Numbered from the stretch's first letter, positions 16,719 through 24,962 are shown. The stretch: DNA of 27,838 nucleotides from JAZKDW01 sp040387375 (GCA_040387375.1 JAZKDW010000075.1:1-27838), one strand, 5' to 3'. Program-made: numbers and translations. Notes: generated by a model from the sequence alone, not told the origin.

Positions 16719-17425
16719 GCCAGGCTCCTGTTCAGCGCATAAAACAGCAGTTCGCCATCCAGCACACCGACGGTTCGGTCGCGCCAGTTGACGATGGATT
16801 GGGTATATGTCGCGGCGGCGCCGGCAACTGTGACTGGAACCGCTTTCAGGGCGGCAGCGGGAAAACGCTGTATGCCATGCACTTCGGCCACCGGGAATAC
16901 GGCGACATGCCCCATATGGTCCGCCACCAGCATGCGGCTGGAAAAAACATGCTCATGTTCTGCCCGGCCTTCCGCCGCCTCGTCCAGGCCAAGCATGGTG
17001 GCAAGCGATACGCACAGCGTGAGTGCACCGCGGACATTGGCCACACCCAGCACGGCTGCATTGCGCTGGTGCGGCAGGGAGTGGATAGTGCGCGCTTCGG
17101 CGATTTCCCTCAACAGCGCGGTCCGCAGTCCCAGCCACTCCTCGCCGACCCGGAAAATCAGCAGCGACTCGGCGTCTGCATCCTGCAATTGCCCGGTGCG
17201 CGCAGCGCTGACATGGACTGCGTCCGGTTCATCGGCGGGCGCCATGCGGTCGAGCAGAATCGCCGCTGCGGTGGCATAAGCCGGGCAATTGCGGCAATGC
17301 AGATGCTGCCGCAACTCCGGACAGGAGCCGTCGCCGCGCACACCGATCCGATTCCAGCAATCGTTTATTTCCGCAGGAGCGGCGGTGGCCGGCAATGAAT
17401 TCAAAAATGCCTGTTTTTCGTTCAT
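16715..17425 (-). CDS. wspD: CheW-type coupling protein WspD, with cysteine motif
   Basis: WspD couples the receptor WspA to the kinase WspE. Residues about 85-230 are the CheW domain (SLLIFRVGEEWLGLRTALLREIAE, then VLGVANVRGALTLCVSLATML). Before it lies an N-terminal extension with four ordered cysteines and a histidine: Cys23 in DCWNRIGV, Cys35 in GSCPEL, then HCRNC (His43, Cys44, Cys47). To my knowledge this cysteine-rich block is shared by Wsp-type CheW proteins and absent from flagellar CheW; its function is not known to me, and a metal or redox site is conceivable. Both ends overlap neighbouring genes by four bases (ATGA), so expression is tightly coupled to wspC and wspE. Confidence 0.9.
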   Translation of the reverse strand: MNEKQAFLNSLPATAAPAEINDCWNRIGVRGDGSCPELRQHLHCRNCPAYATAAAILLDRMAPADEPDAVHVSAARTGQLQDADAESLLIFRVGEEWLGLRTALLREIAEARTIHSLPHQRNAAVLGVANVRGALTLCVSLATMLGLDEAAEGRAEHEHVFSSRMLVADHMGHVAVFPVAEVHGIQRFPAAALKAVPVTVAGAAATYTQSIVNWRDRTVGVLDGELLFYALNRSLA

Positions 17426-18642
17426 GCCGGCGCCTTCGCCTGCGCGCGTCTGGCGCGCTCGCCGAGGCGCCTGGCGCCGGCCGCGTCACCCTGCAAGTCA
17501 AGCAATGCGGCCAGATGCACGAGCGTTTCGTGATGCCCGGGTTCGAGGTACAGCGCCTTGCGATACCACTCGGCTGCGCCGCCACGGTCGCCGCCGGCGT
17601 CGCTGAGCACACCCATCAGGCAAAACGCCGCCGCCGACGCGCCGGACTGTTCGATCGATTGCCGGCACAGGGTAGCCGCCTCGGCCAGTTGGCCTTGATT
17701 GGCAAGCTGTATGGCCTGGCTCAGGACAGTGGCGATTGGCCGTACGGTGCGGGCCGGCTGCTGCTGCTGCTGCGTAGCCGTGCTGCGGCGCACCGGTTGC
17801 GGCGCCATGCGCGGCAGCGGCCGCGCCTTGGGCGTAACCGGCGCCTCCGCTGCAGCCGGCTTGCGAAATGCAAATGCCTGCGAGATGCCTGCCGATACCA
17901 GTTCCTGACTGACCAGCGGGCCTGCTTCTGCCGGGCCCGAAAACAATACGCCCTTTTCGCACAGCAGCTTGTCCAGCACTGCAATGGCGCGCTCCTGCGT
18001 AGGCCGGTCGAAGTAAATCAGCAGGTTGCGGCAAAAAACAAAGTCGTAAGGCATGGCGCCGCCCGCCAACGCAGGCCCGAACAGGTTGCCGTATCGGAAA
18101 CGTACCTGCCGGCGTACCGCATCCGACAGCTGATGGCCGTGCGGGGTTTGCGTGAAATGGCGCGCGCGATAATCGAGCGCGCTGCCGCGAAATGAATTCC
18201 TGCCATAGATGGCGCGCTCGGCGATCGCCAGCGATCGGGTGCAGATGTCAATCGCGTCGATCTGAAATTGCGCCGGAGGCACGCCAGCATCCAGCAGCGC
18301 CATCGCCATCGAGTAAGGCTCTTCTCCCGTCGAGCAGGGCAGCGACAGCAGGCGCAACGGCCGCTCCGGCGCACGCGCGAACTGCTCCCGCGCCAGGCGC
18401 GCCAGCGCTTCGAACGCAGGACCGACGCGGAAGAACCAGGTCTCCGGCACGATCACGGTTTCAATCAGCAGTTGCAGTTCGCTTTCCGATGCCTGCACCC
18501 GCTCCCAATACGCATCAAGGCCATCGGCGCCGCTGGCGGCCAGCCGCTCGCGCACGGCGCGCTCGACTGCGGACGCCCCGATCGATTCCGGGTCGAGGCC
18601 GATGGTTTGCCTGAGCAGCAGACTGAATCTGGCGAATGGCAT
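17422..18642 (-). CDS. wspC: CheR-type methyltransferase with TPR tail, WspC
   Basis: WspC methylates glutamates of WspA using S-adenosylmethionine, opposing WspF. The frame is open much further upstream (to 18993), but that part lies over wspB and is Arg/Pro-rich shadow. I take the ATG at 18642, where the protein begins MPFARFSLLLRQTIGLD and the start overlaps the wspB stop as TGATG. The CheR domain (about 1-265) includes ETWFFRVGPAFEAL, LSLPCSTGEEPYSMAMAL (SAM-binding) and FVFCRNLLIYFD. A Gln/Pro-rich linker with a five-Gln run (about 295-305) joins it to a C-terminal tetratricopeptide region (about 310-400, ATLCRQSIEQSG, AAEWYRKALYLEPGHHETLVHLA). The 406-residue TPR-bearing form is characteristic of WspC. 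Confidence 0.93.
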   Translation of the reverse strand: MPFARFSLLLRQTIGLDPESIGASAVERAVRERLAASGADGLDAYWERVQASESELQLLIETVIVPETWFFRVGPAFEALARLAREQFARAPERPLRLLSLPCSTGEEPYSMAMALLDAGVPPAQFQIDAIDICTRSLAIAERAIYGRNSFRGSALDYRARHFTQTPHGHQLSDAVRRQVRFRYGNLFGPALAGGAMPYDFVFCRNLLIYFDRPTQERAIAVLDKLLCEKGVLFSGPAEAGPLVSQELVSAGISQAFAFRKPAAAEAPVTPKARPLPRMAPQPVRRSTATQQQQQPARTVRPIATVLSQAIQLANQGQLAEAATLCRQSIEQSGASAAAFCLMGVLSDAGGDRGGAAEWYRKALYLEPGHHETLVHLAALLDLQGDAAGARRLGERARRAQAKAPA

Positions 18643-19106
18643 CAGGCCGCCGCCGTTGCAGGAAACAGCAGGCTTTGGACCGGCGCGGGCAGCAGGTCCT
18701 TCACCTTGATCCATTGAATCAATCCGCAGGGATCGTTCATCACTGGACCGAGATAGCGGGCGCCTTCGTTGTCGATGCCGTAAGCAGTGAAATCGGAAGG
18801 ATCGCAGCGCAGTGTGCTGATCGCCTTCTCGACGACAATTCCCAGCAGGTGGCCGGCCGCACCGGCGTGCGGATAATGCACCAGCACGATCCGGGTGCCG
18901 AGGCGGCGTTGCGCCGGACGTCCCAGCGCCAGACTGCTCAGGTCGATTACCGGCACCGGCTCGCCCTGGTAACTGAAGGCGCCCGCGACCCATGGCGGCG
19001 CCGCCGGTATCTGCTTGAGCCGGACCAGCGGCAGCACTTCGGCCACCTGGCCCGTGTCCAGCGCATACCGGTCAACACCGAGTTGGAATAGAAGGAAAAG
19101 CATCAT
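18642..19106 (-). CDS. wspB: CheW-type coupling protein WspB
   Basis: A small (154 aa) CheW-domain adaptor, the second of the two couplers in the Wsp pathway. The sequence opens MMLFLLFQLGVDRYALDTGQVAEVLPL and contains WVAGAFSYQGEPVPVIDLSSLALG, the usual CheW beta-strand region, at about 39-62. It lacks the Cys-rich extension present in WspD. The start is one of two adjacent ATGs (19106 or 19103) behind a modest GAGAG. It lies 52 bases after the wspA stop, the only real gap in the operon. The stop overlaps the wspC start. Confidence 0.9.
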   Translation of the reverse strand: MMLFLLFQLGVDRYALDTGQVAEVLPLVRLKQIPAAPPWVAGAFSYQGEPVPVIDLSSLALGRPAQRRLGTRIVLVHYPHAGAAGHLLGIVVEKAISTLRCDPSDFTAYGIDNEGARYLGPVMNDPCGLIQWIKVKDLLPAPVQSLLFPATAAA

Positions 19107-19158
19107 CTCTCAATTGTGGCGCGCTTGCCGTTTCAAGCAGGACGCGATGAAACCGCCG

Positions 19159-20790
19159 TCAACCTGCATGCGCCTTGAAACGCGACACGCCGTGGCGCAA
19201 GCCGTTGGACACCATGTTCAGCTCGTCGATCGCCTGGCTCGACTGCTGCAGCGATTCGACGGTTTGCTGCGCCGCTTCGCTCAGCTGCACCAGCGCCTGA
19301 TTGATTTGCTCGGCGCCCGATGCCTGCGCCTGCATGCCTTCATTGACCACATGAAAGCGTGGCGCCAACGCCTGTACCTGATGAATGATCTGCGAAAGCT
19401 GGCCGCCGACTTGCTGCACCTCTGTCATGCCGCGCCGCACCTGGTCCGAAAATTTTTCCATGCCCATCACGCCGGCCGATACCGCCGACTGGATTTCCTT
19501 GACCATCAACTCGATATCGTAAGTGGCGACAGCGGTCTGGTCGGCCAGGCGGCGGATTTCTGTTGCCACGACCGCAAATCCACGCCCGTATTCACCGGCT
19601 TTTTCCGCTTCGATCGCGGCATTCAGGGACAGCAGATTGGTTTGATCGGCCACCTTGGTGATCGTGGTCACCACCTGGTTGATGTTGCCCGCTTTTTCAT
19701 TCAGTATCGCCAGCTTGGCATTCACCGATCCGGCCGCTTCGGTCACGTTGTGCATGGTCTCTTCCATCCGCGTCAGGCTATCCTGCCCGTTGCCGGCCAG
19801 GGTCGCCGCTTGCTCGGAGACCTGCGACACCTCATTCATGGTTTGCACCAGATCGCGTGAGGTCGTGAGAATCTCGCGCGCGGTGGCGCCGATTTCGGTC
19901 GTGGTGGCGGCAGTTTCGCTGGCGGTGGCTTGCTGTTGCCTGGACGTTGCGGCAATCTCGGTCACCGATGTCGTCACCTGCATCGACGACTTTTGCGCCT
20001 GTCCGACCAGCGCCGTCAGTTCATCGATCATGCGGTTGAATCCCGCTGCCAGCACGCCGAACTCATCGCGCCGGTCAAGGGTGAGGCGCTGCGTAAAATC
20101 GCCGGTGCGCATCAGTTCCAGAATTGCCAGCAGGCGCTGCATCGGCTCTGAAATGGCCCGCAGCAAAAAATAGCCGAACGCGAACGAGATCAGGATCATG
20201 GCCGCCAGCACGCTCAGCATGACGGTCCGGCCCCGGGCCACCGATGTGGCGATGCGGCCTGCCAATTCATCCCCGTGCGCCTTGTTCAAAGCCACCAGCC
20301 CTTCAATCATCTTTTCGATTTTTTCCGATGCGGGCACGATCTGATCGCCATAAACGGCATTCACCGCCGCCGTTTTTTTAGTCAGATCCAGTTTCAAAAA
20401 TTCTGCCTGCCGCTGGTCATATTCGGCGCGGGCCGCCTTGAAAGCACTGAATGCAGTCCGGCCGGCGTCCGTGGTAATCGTCGCCTCATATTCGCGCATG
20501 AATCGACTCAAGGCGTCGGAATTTTCCTTCAGTCGCGCCCGATCACGCTTGAGACCTGCTTCAGTAGTGTCGATTTCAGCCAGCCGCAGCAGCAGCATGT
20601 CTTGTTCATGCCAGTTGGTATCTATCCTCATGATGTAATACAGGCCCGGCACAACATCTTTTTGTATAAGCGTAGCCTCCGTTGCAACCACGGAAATTCG
20701 CACAAAGGCGCCTGCGGCCATCAATCCCATCAAGCCAAGGATGACAGCAAAGCTGCACAGGATTCGTTGTCTGATCGTCCAGTTTTTCAT
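19159..20790 (-). CDS. wspA: Methyl-accepting chemotaxis receptor WspA
   Basis: WspA is the membrane receptor that in pseudomonads responds to surface contact and activates WspE. Membrane helices are at about 9-31 and 189-211 and bracket a periplasmic helical domain of about 157 residues (four-helix-bundle type). A HAMP domain follows (about 212-265, RAISEPMQRLLAILELMRTGDF). The cytoplasmic signalling domain runs to the end with its conserved hairpin tip (VADQTNLLSLNAAIEAEKAGEYGRGF, split around residues 367-395). Gln/Glu-rich patches in the flanking helices are likely methylation sites for WspC and WspF. At 543 aa the length is typical. It is first gene of the operon, with a candidate sigma-70 promoter about 125 bases upstream. 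Confidence 0.94.
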   Translation of the reverse strand: MKNWTIRQRILCSFAVILGLMGLMAAGAFVRISVVATEATLIQKDVVPGLYYIMRIDTNWHEQDMLLLRLAEIDTTEAGLKRDRARLKENSDALSRFMREYEATITTDAGRTAFSAFKAARAEYDQRQAEFLKLDLTKKTAAVNAVYGDQIVPASEKIEKMIEGLVALNKAHGDELAGRIATSVARGRTVMLSVLAAMILISFAFGYFLLRAISEPMQRLLAILELMRTGDFTQRLTLDRRDEFGVLAAGFNRMIDELTALVGQAQKSSMQVTTSVTEIAATSRQQQATASETAATTTEIGATAREILTTSRDLVQTMNEVSQVSEQAATLAGNGQDSLTRMEETMHNVTEAAGSVNAKLAILNEKAGNINQVVTTITKVADQTNLLSLNAAIEAEKAGEYGRGFAVVATEIRRLADQTAVATYDIELMVKEIQSAVSAGVMGMEKFSDQVRRGMTEVQQVGGQLSQIIHQVQALAPRFHVVNEGMQAQASGAEQINQALVQLSEAAQQTVESLQQSSQAIDELNMVSNGLRHGVSRFKAHAG

Positions 20791-20913
20791 AGGTCAGTTT
20801 GTTGGTTTCACATCTTCCGATGGTTACGGAATATTGACACATGGTAACTTATTTGCCGGTCTGCGGGGGGTTGGCAGGACTGAATATGTAAGTATTAATT
20901 GCATCCGAACCTT

Positions 20914-20942
20914 ACTATAGGTCGCCTTAATGGGACGACCAA
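20914..20942 (-). promoter_or_regulatory. Putative sigma-70 promoter of the wsp operon
   Basis: On the minus strand TTGGTC (20942-20937), a 17-base spacer and TATAGT (20919-20914) form a plausible promoter. The -10 is good (five of six) and the -35 moderate (three of six). The spacer contains part of an imperfect inverted repeat (GGTCG at 20920-20924, CGACC at 20936-20940) that could be an operator. The implied leader before wspA is about 115 bases. Confidence 0.4.
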
Positions 20943-21206
20943 AAGATAACTGCGAGACAAAAACTCACGCGTAGCGAACTGACAATGTCCGAAATCGGGA
21001 TATGCCGTATTCATTGAAAGGTGCCCGCCTCACGCGGGCATCTGGTCGCGGCTCCGCCCTGCTTGACGATAAGTGGCGTCATGATGTTGTGCAAAACGAA
21101 CAGTGGGCACACGGATCCCGCGCACTCCAGACATGCTGCTGTACAGTCAATTTACCCTTTTACAAGATTGCCGCTCGGCTTTTCGCCGGTCAGGAGCCAA
21201 TACAAC
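20943..21206. other. Intergenic region between wspA and the PLD-family gene
   Basis: Together with the wsp promoter this gives about 415 non-coding bases between divergent genes. A strong hairpin, TGCCCGC-CTCAC-GCGGGCA (21022-21040), has no T-run and may be a structured leader element. The phospholipase gene is preceded by AGGAG at 21192-21196, ten bases before its ATG. I see no convincing -10/-35 pair for that gene. An in-frame upstream ATG at 21021 is rejected as a start because it has no ribosome site and no signal peptide. Confidence 0.4.
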
Positions 21207-22703
21207 ATGAATGGATTGACAGCACGTGTGTTCTTCTGCCTGCTTGCATGGCTGCCTTTTCTGGCGAGCGCCGCGCCGGCAGCACCCATGCTCGAGATCA
21301 GCCGCCAGATTGCCGCCCATGCCGGGCAAAGTGGCGTTCATGTGCTCGATACCGGCACCGAAGCATTGTTGACGCGAGCCTGGCTGGTCGACCATGCAAA
21401 ACATTCGATCGAGGTGCAGTACTTCATCTGGAGCACGGACAATATCGGCATCCTGGCGGCGGATGCGCTGCTGCGCGCGGCGGAACGGGGAGTCCGGGTG
21501 CGTGTTATCGTGGACGACCTGATGATCGATGCGCCGGACAAATCATTGCTGGCCCTTGCGCGGCATCCGAATATCGATATCCGCATCTACAATCCCAGGA
21601 ACTCGGTCGGCATATCCCTTCCACAGCGCCTGCTCAATGTCATCACCGATTTCCGCGGCGTCAACCAGCGCATGCACGACAAGACCTTTGTTGTCGACGG
21701 CCTGGTGGCGATCACCGGCGGACGCAATCTGGCTGCCGAATATTATGACTACAACCACAACTTCAACTTCCGCGACCGCGATGTCCTGTTGCTGGGAGAC
21801 GTGGTCAAGGACATGCAGGCAAGCTTCGAGAGATTCTGGGCCAGTCAGCTAAGCGTCGCGGTCGAAGCGCTGTACGAGGATTTCAGTCTGATGCGAATGA
21901 ACGTGCGGGCAGACGATACAGAGATTCGGAACATCTACAGGGATTTACACGCCTACGCCGGTTCCCCGGAAAATTTCGCGCCCGAGATCCGGGCCGCTAT
22001 CGATGCCGCCCGCGCCGGATTTCGGCAAGTGGCCGACCAGCTGGTCTGGGGGCATGTCGAGTTCATCAGCGACCTGCCGGGAAAGAATGACGGCACCATC
22101 GGCTTTGGCGGCGGCGGACGCGCGACGACAGCGCTGGCGCAGCTGGTCGGCGCCGCGCGCAGCCGGATTGTCATCCAGTCGCCGTACCTGGTGTTATCCG
22201 ACAAGGCGCTGGCCTTGTTCCGCAAGGCGCGGGCGCGAGGCGTTCGAATCCGGATCAACACCAATTCCCTGGCCTCCACCGATAACATTCACGCGTTCAG
22301 CGGCTATCGCAATCAACGCGAGGAATTGCTCGGGATGGGTTTCGAAATATATGAATACAAACCCTATCCCGCGATCCAGCGCCGCCTGATGCAACGTTTC
22401 GCGGCCACGAAAAACAGACAGCTGGTATTCGGAATGCACGCCAAAACCATGGTGATTGACGGGCAGACCACGTTCATCGGCACGTTCAACCTCGACCCGC
22501 GCTCGGAAAACCTGAATACCGAAGCCGGGGTCGTGATTCGCAACGACGGGTTGGCGCGTAAGGTCGAGGCGGCGATTGAAGTCGACATGGAAGCGGAGAA
22601 TAGCTGGAATGCAGCAACCGACGATCCGGATCGGCATGTGTCGCTGATGAAGCGCATCAAGGTGCGGTTCTGGCAGTGGATGCCGTTGAAACCGTTGTTG
22701 TGA
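21207..22703 (+). CDS. Exported phospholipase-D-superfamily protein (cardiolipin-synthase-like)
   Basis: The start ATG at 21207 follows AGGAG and opens a signal peptide (1-24, MNGLTARVFFCLLAWLPFLASA), so the 498-aa protein is probably periplasmic or outer-face. Two complete HKD motifs are present: RMHDKTFVVDGLVAITGGRN (about 155) and GMHAKTMVIDGQTTFIGTFNLDPRSENLNTE (about 412). Each has the His, Lys and Asp needed for the two-histidine catalytic mechanism. The order and spacing resemble ClsC/YmdC-type cardiolipin synthases, which join phospholipids, but secreted phospholipase D enzymes share these motifs. No partner gene (such as ymdB) is adjacent. The gene stands alone between the wsp operon and a toxin-antitoxin pair, with normal GC-rich codon use. 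Confidence 0.85.
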   Translation: MNGLTARVFFCLLAWLPFLASAAPAAPMLEISRQIAAHAGQSGVHVLDTGTEALLTRAWLVDHAKHSIEVQYFIWSTDNIGILAADALLRAAERGVRVRVIVDDLMIDAPDKSLLALARHPNIDIRIYNPRNSVGISLPQRLLNVITDFRGVNQRMHDKTFVVDGLVAITGGRNLAAEYYDYNHNFNFRDRDVLLLGDVVKDMQASFERFWASQLSVAVEALYEDFSLMRMNVRADDTEIRNIYRDLHAYAGSPENFAPEIRAAIDAARAGFRQVADQLVWGHVEFISDLPGKNDGTIGFGGGGRATTALAQLVGAARSRIVIQSPYLVLSDKALALFRKARARGVRIRINTNSLASTDNIHAFSGYRNQREELLGMGFEIYEYKPYPAIQRRLMQRFAATKNRQLVFGMHAKTMVIDGQTTFIGTFNLDPRSENLNTEAGVVIRNDGLARKVEAAIEVDMEAENSWNAATDDPDRHVSLMKRIKVRFWQWMPLKPLL

Positions 22704-22814
22704 GGTGGTGCGGCTTGGTTTTGGACAGTGGGCCGTTTGAAAAAGTGCAGCGCCCTCGAACATTCGAAACTCTGCAGCATTTGACCATGGCTGTTCGAGG
22801 ATATACGCAAACGG

Positions 22815-22842
22815 TTGAATGTCCTATCCAAGCGCGTATGAT
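22815..22842 (+). promoter_or_regulatory. Sigma-70 promoter of the toxin-antitoxin pair
   Basis: TTGAAT (22815-22820) and TATGAT (22837-22842) are 16 bases apart, a good promoter by eye. The -10 overlaps the left arm of the operator described at 22840-22864, so a bound antitoxin complex would block it. The transcription start would fall near 22850, giving a short leader before the ATG at 22879. Confidence 0.6.
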
Positions 22843-22864
22843 ATACAAACTTTTTATGTATATC
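22840..22864 (+). promoter_or_regulatory. Inverted-repeat operator of the toxin-antitoxin pair
   Basis: GATATACA (22840-22847) and TGTATATC (22857-22864) are perfect inverted repeats with a 9-base AT-rich spacer. Autoregulation through such a site by the AbrB-type antitoxin, alone or with the toxin, is the rule for this class; binding here is inferred. Confidence 0.65.
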
Positions 22865-22878
22865 TTAAAGGTGAGATC

Positions 22879-23112
22879 ATGCAGGTAGCGAAGTGGGGGA
22901 ATAGCCTGGCGGTGCGGTTGCCAGCCACTGTGGTGGAAGCACTCGACCTGAAGCCAGGCGACAATATTGAAATTCATGTTATCGGCGAGGGCAACTTTGC
23001 CGTCGAGAAGACGCCGGGCGCGCAGGAATTGCTGTCGAGGCTACGAAAATATCGCGGTCGTCTACCGGCCGATTTCAAATTTGATCGACTGGATGCGAAT
23101 GAGCGGGGCTGA
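22879..23112 (+). CDS. vapB: AbrB/MazE-type antitoxin
   Basis: A 77-residue swapped-hairpin (SpoVT/AbrB) DNA-binding antitoxin. The ATG at 22879 has AGGTGAG just upstream; an in-frame ATG at 22819 has no site and precedes the promoter's -10. The DNA-binding half is residues 1-45, MQVAKWGNSLAVRLP then VVEALDLKPGDNIEIHV, the classical motif. The C-terminal half (about 46-77) would wrap and inhibit the toxin. The gene overlaps the toxin start by 14 bases, and the operator lies directly upstream. It is named for its pairing with a PIN toxin; the fold itself is also found in MazE. Confidence 0.88.
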   Translation: MQVAKWGNSLAVRLPATVVEALDLKPGDNIEIHVIGEGNFAVEKTPGAQELLSRLRKYRGRLPADFKFDRLDANERG

Positions 23113-23509
23113 GTGTTTTTTTGACACCAACGTCATCCTGTATCTACTTTCAGCTGATGCGATAAAAGCCGACCGGGCGGAAGAGTTAATCGCGATCGGC
23201 GGCATGGTCAGTGTGCAGGTCTTGAATGAATTTGCATCTATTGCGCGGCGCAAGCTGGACATGACATGGCCGGAAATTCGCGAAATCCTCGCCCAGATCC
23301 GCGCGGTTTGTCCAGTTGCGCCCGTTTCGGTCGACACGCATGATCGCGCCCTGCAGGTGGCGGAACGTTATGGCGTGTCGTGGTACGACGCATTGATTGT
23401 AGCTGCTGCCTTGCTGGCCGATTGCACGACCTTGTATTCGGAGGATATGCAACATGGCCAAATCTTCGAGCGGCAACTGACGATTTGCAATCCTTTCAAG
23501 GTTGATTGA
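23099..23509 (+). CDS. vapC: PIN-domain ribonuclease toxin
   Basis: A 136-residue PIN-domain endoribonuclease, the toxin of the pair. The ATG at 23099 gives MSGAECFFDTNVILYLLS, with the first acidic residue, Asp9, in the expected FFDTNV block. The frame is open further upstream, but that part overlaps the antitoxin out of frame and is Arg-rich shadow. The other active-site acids are Glu44 (VLNEFASIA), Asp97 (SWYDALIVAAA) and Asp116 (YSEDMQHG), so the Mg2+-binding set is complete. Targets of such toxins are usually tRNAs or rRNA; the specific target cannot be read here. Confidence 0.88.
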   Translation: MSGAECFFDTNVILYLLSADAIKADRAEELIAIGGMVSVQVLNEFASIARRKLDMTWPEIREILAQIRAVCPVAPVSVDTHDRALQVAERYGVSWYDALIVAAALLADCTTLYSEDMQHGQIFERQLTICNPFKVD

Positions 23510-23633
23510 GGCATGCAGGATAAGCTGGACTTTATCCGAGGGTATCGGAACTTTTGTGTGTAAGGCATACCACGTTAAACCCTGCAAGGAGCATGTATGC
23601 CACCCCGACGCACGCCGACGTACCGGCGATTCC

Positions 23634-24239
23634 TCAGGGAGCCATCAATGCCTGATACGCCTTGCGGGTGTCAGGCGACACCGCTGCAAGCAATTGGTCA
23701 TACGAAGTCTTGTGTTGGCTGAGCATGCGCGCACTGGCCACAAATTTGGATCGGCAGAACCAGTGACAGGTATGCCGCATCAGCATCATTTCGGCTGAAA
23801 GAATGAATGCCTTGTCTTTGGGCGTTTGCGGGTAATCGATATTTTCAATAGCGCGTATCCCGTTTGCATGGATGGCCAATGCCTTGCGGAAGTCAAATGT
23901 AGCGCGAGGAAAAAGCTTGTCGGCATAAGGTATGGCGACCGGAAGCAGACTCACGCGCGCATCTGCCTCCTCGACCTGTGCGAACCCGGTAACAAAGCGG
24001 CTGAACTGTTCGCGCAACTCCGCTTCAGTAATGTTCAGCAGGTTCCATACCTGGGTCTGGCGCTCCGGGCTGGGTTCGCGCAACGCCCGCGCATAACCCA
24101 CGGTCAGACTCTCCATCAGTTTGTCAATCTGGTACCTTTCCAGATGGCTTGCGAGAAGCGCAATGCGCCTTTTCTGGTCTCGTGATTTGAGTACATAAGC
24201 GCCAATCGCAATCAGCGTTAGCAGCGTAAATATTTCCAT
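23634..24239 (-). CDS. Hypothetical membrane-anchored protein, 201 aa
   Basis: I do not recognise the family. Starting at the ATG at 24239 the protein begins MEIFTLLTLIAIGAYVL, a single N-terminal membrane helix (2-18) followed by a basic stretch (KSRDQKRR), which predicts a cytoplasmic C-terminal domain. Residues about 30-200 are soluble and mainly helical, with YQIDKLMESLTVGYARALRE and a HANGIRAIENIDYPQTPKDKAF region. The frame is open back to 24353, but there is no signal or ribosome site there. The Shine-Dalgarno at 24239 is weak too, so the start is uncertain. Base composition matches the core genes. It is a lone gene, divergent from the small membrane genes to its right. Confidence 0.6.
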   Translation of the reverse strand: MEIFTLLTLIAIGAYVLKSRDQKRRIALLASHLERYQIDKLMESLTVGYARALREPSPERQTQVWNLLNITEAELREQFSRFVTGFAQVEEADARVSLLPVAIPYADKLFPRATFDFRKALAIHANGIRAIENIDYPQTPKDKAFILSAEMMLMRHTCHWFCRSKFVASARMLSQHKTSYDQLLAAVSPDTRKAYQALMAP

Positions 24240-24383
24240 TAGGTCCAGCAATGCCGTTGAAACCAATTTTAAGGTGTCAATCCGATTGCCTGGATTGACG
24301 CGAATACCTGCATAGACGTGACAATAGTGACGCGCTCCCGGCATAGGCTGCATTGTACCGCGGCACCGATCCCGGCATGGAGG

Positions 24384-24506
24384 ATGAAATCGGGATACGC
24401 AGGCAAAATCGCCGGCGCCATCACCCGCGCCATCAAGCTGATACGGTTTTTTTTGATCGTTCTGGCCCTGTTTTTATTATTTGTGAACATCGACAATCAG
24501 ACATAA
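24384..24506 (+). CDS. Possible 40-aa single-helix membrane protein
   Basis: From the ATG at 24384 the frame encodes MKSGYAGKIAGAITRAIKLI followed by a strong hydrophobic helix (FFLIVLALFLLFVNI) and a short NIDNQT tail. This has the form of a small inner-membrane protein with a basic, amphipathic N-terminus. GGAGG abuts the ATG directly, which is closer than normal, so the start is doubtful (in-frame ATG at 24318 as alternative). It precedes a TM2-domain gene by 33 bases, which would fit a small operon. Existence as a real gene is uncertain. Confidence 0.35.
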   Translation: MKSGYAGKIAGAITRAIKLIRFFLIVLALFLLFVNIDNQT

Positions 24507-24539
24507 AGAATTTATCCCCTGGTTTCGACGCGGCGAAAT

Positions 24540-24962
24540 ATGACAGCACATCACAAAGACAAAACCAGTGCCACCTTGATTGCCATGCTGCTGGGCGGGA
24601 TCGGGTTACATCGCTTTTATCTGTTCGGGAAAAGCAGTATTGGGGGATGGGCATACATTGTTGCAACTACAATCTATTGCGGCATCGTTGCGGCACAATG
24701 GTTACAAGGCTCCATCGGCACCAGCGTGCTGGTTCTTTTCCCTTTACCTGTCTACATCGCGTTTGTTGAAGCGCTGGTTATGGGCGTCACGGACGACAAT
24801 AAATGGGATGCGCGGTTTAACCTGCACTCCGGACGACAGTCCCGCTCAAGATGGCCGCTTGCAGTTTTACTCGTATTGTCGTTCGCTGTCGGCATTGTCG
24901 CCTTAATCACCAGCATGGCTCGGGCTACCGACTTGCTTTATACCGGCGGCGCCTTCGGTTGA
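24540..24962 (+). CDS. TM2-domain membrane protein
   Basis: A 140-residue protein with an N-terminal TM2 domain (about 6-80). KTSATLIAMLLGGIGLHRFYLFGKSSIGGW contains the first helix, the GLHRFY loop motif of the family and the start of the second membrane segment. A further helix is at about 104-126 (WPLAVLLVLSFAVGIVALITS). TM2 proteins are widespread in bacteria and their function is mostly unknown. Residues 82-103 form a polar, basic cytoplasmic loop (DDNKWDARFNLHSGRQSRSR). The ribosome binding site is weak. It lies in a run of small membrane-protein genes ending with the DUF2970 gene. Confidence 0.8.
   Translation: MTAHHKDKTSATLIAMLLGGIGLHRFYLFGKSSIGGWAYIVATTIYCGIVAAQWLQGSIGTSVLVLFPLPVYIAFVEALVMGVTDDNKWDARFNLHSGRQSRSRWPLAVLLVLSFAVGIVALITSMARATDLLYTGGAFG

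Noticed and set aside
15756..16742. 328-codon plus-strand frame opposite wspE
   Set aside because: Composition is Gln/Arg/His-rich shadow; wspE motifs on the other strand are complete.
18643..18993. N-terminal extension of wspC
   Set aside because: Overlaps wspB out of frame, with low-complexity Arg/Pro/Ser content; the ATG at 18642 gives the family N-terminus and couples to the wspB stop.
23597..23722. 41-codon frame with AAGGAG upstream
   Set aside because: A good ribosome site, but the peptide is Arg/Pro-rich with no features, and the second half is antisense to the 201-aa gene. Not supported enough to list.
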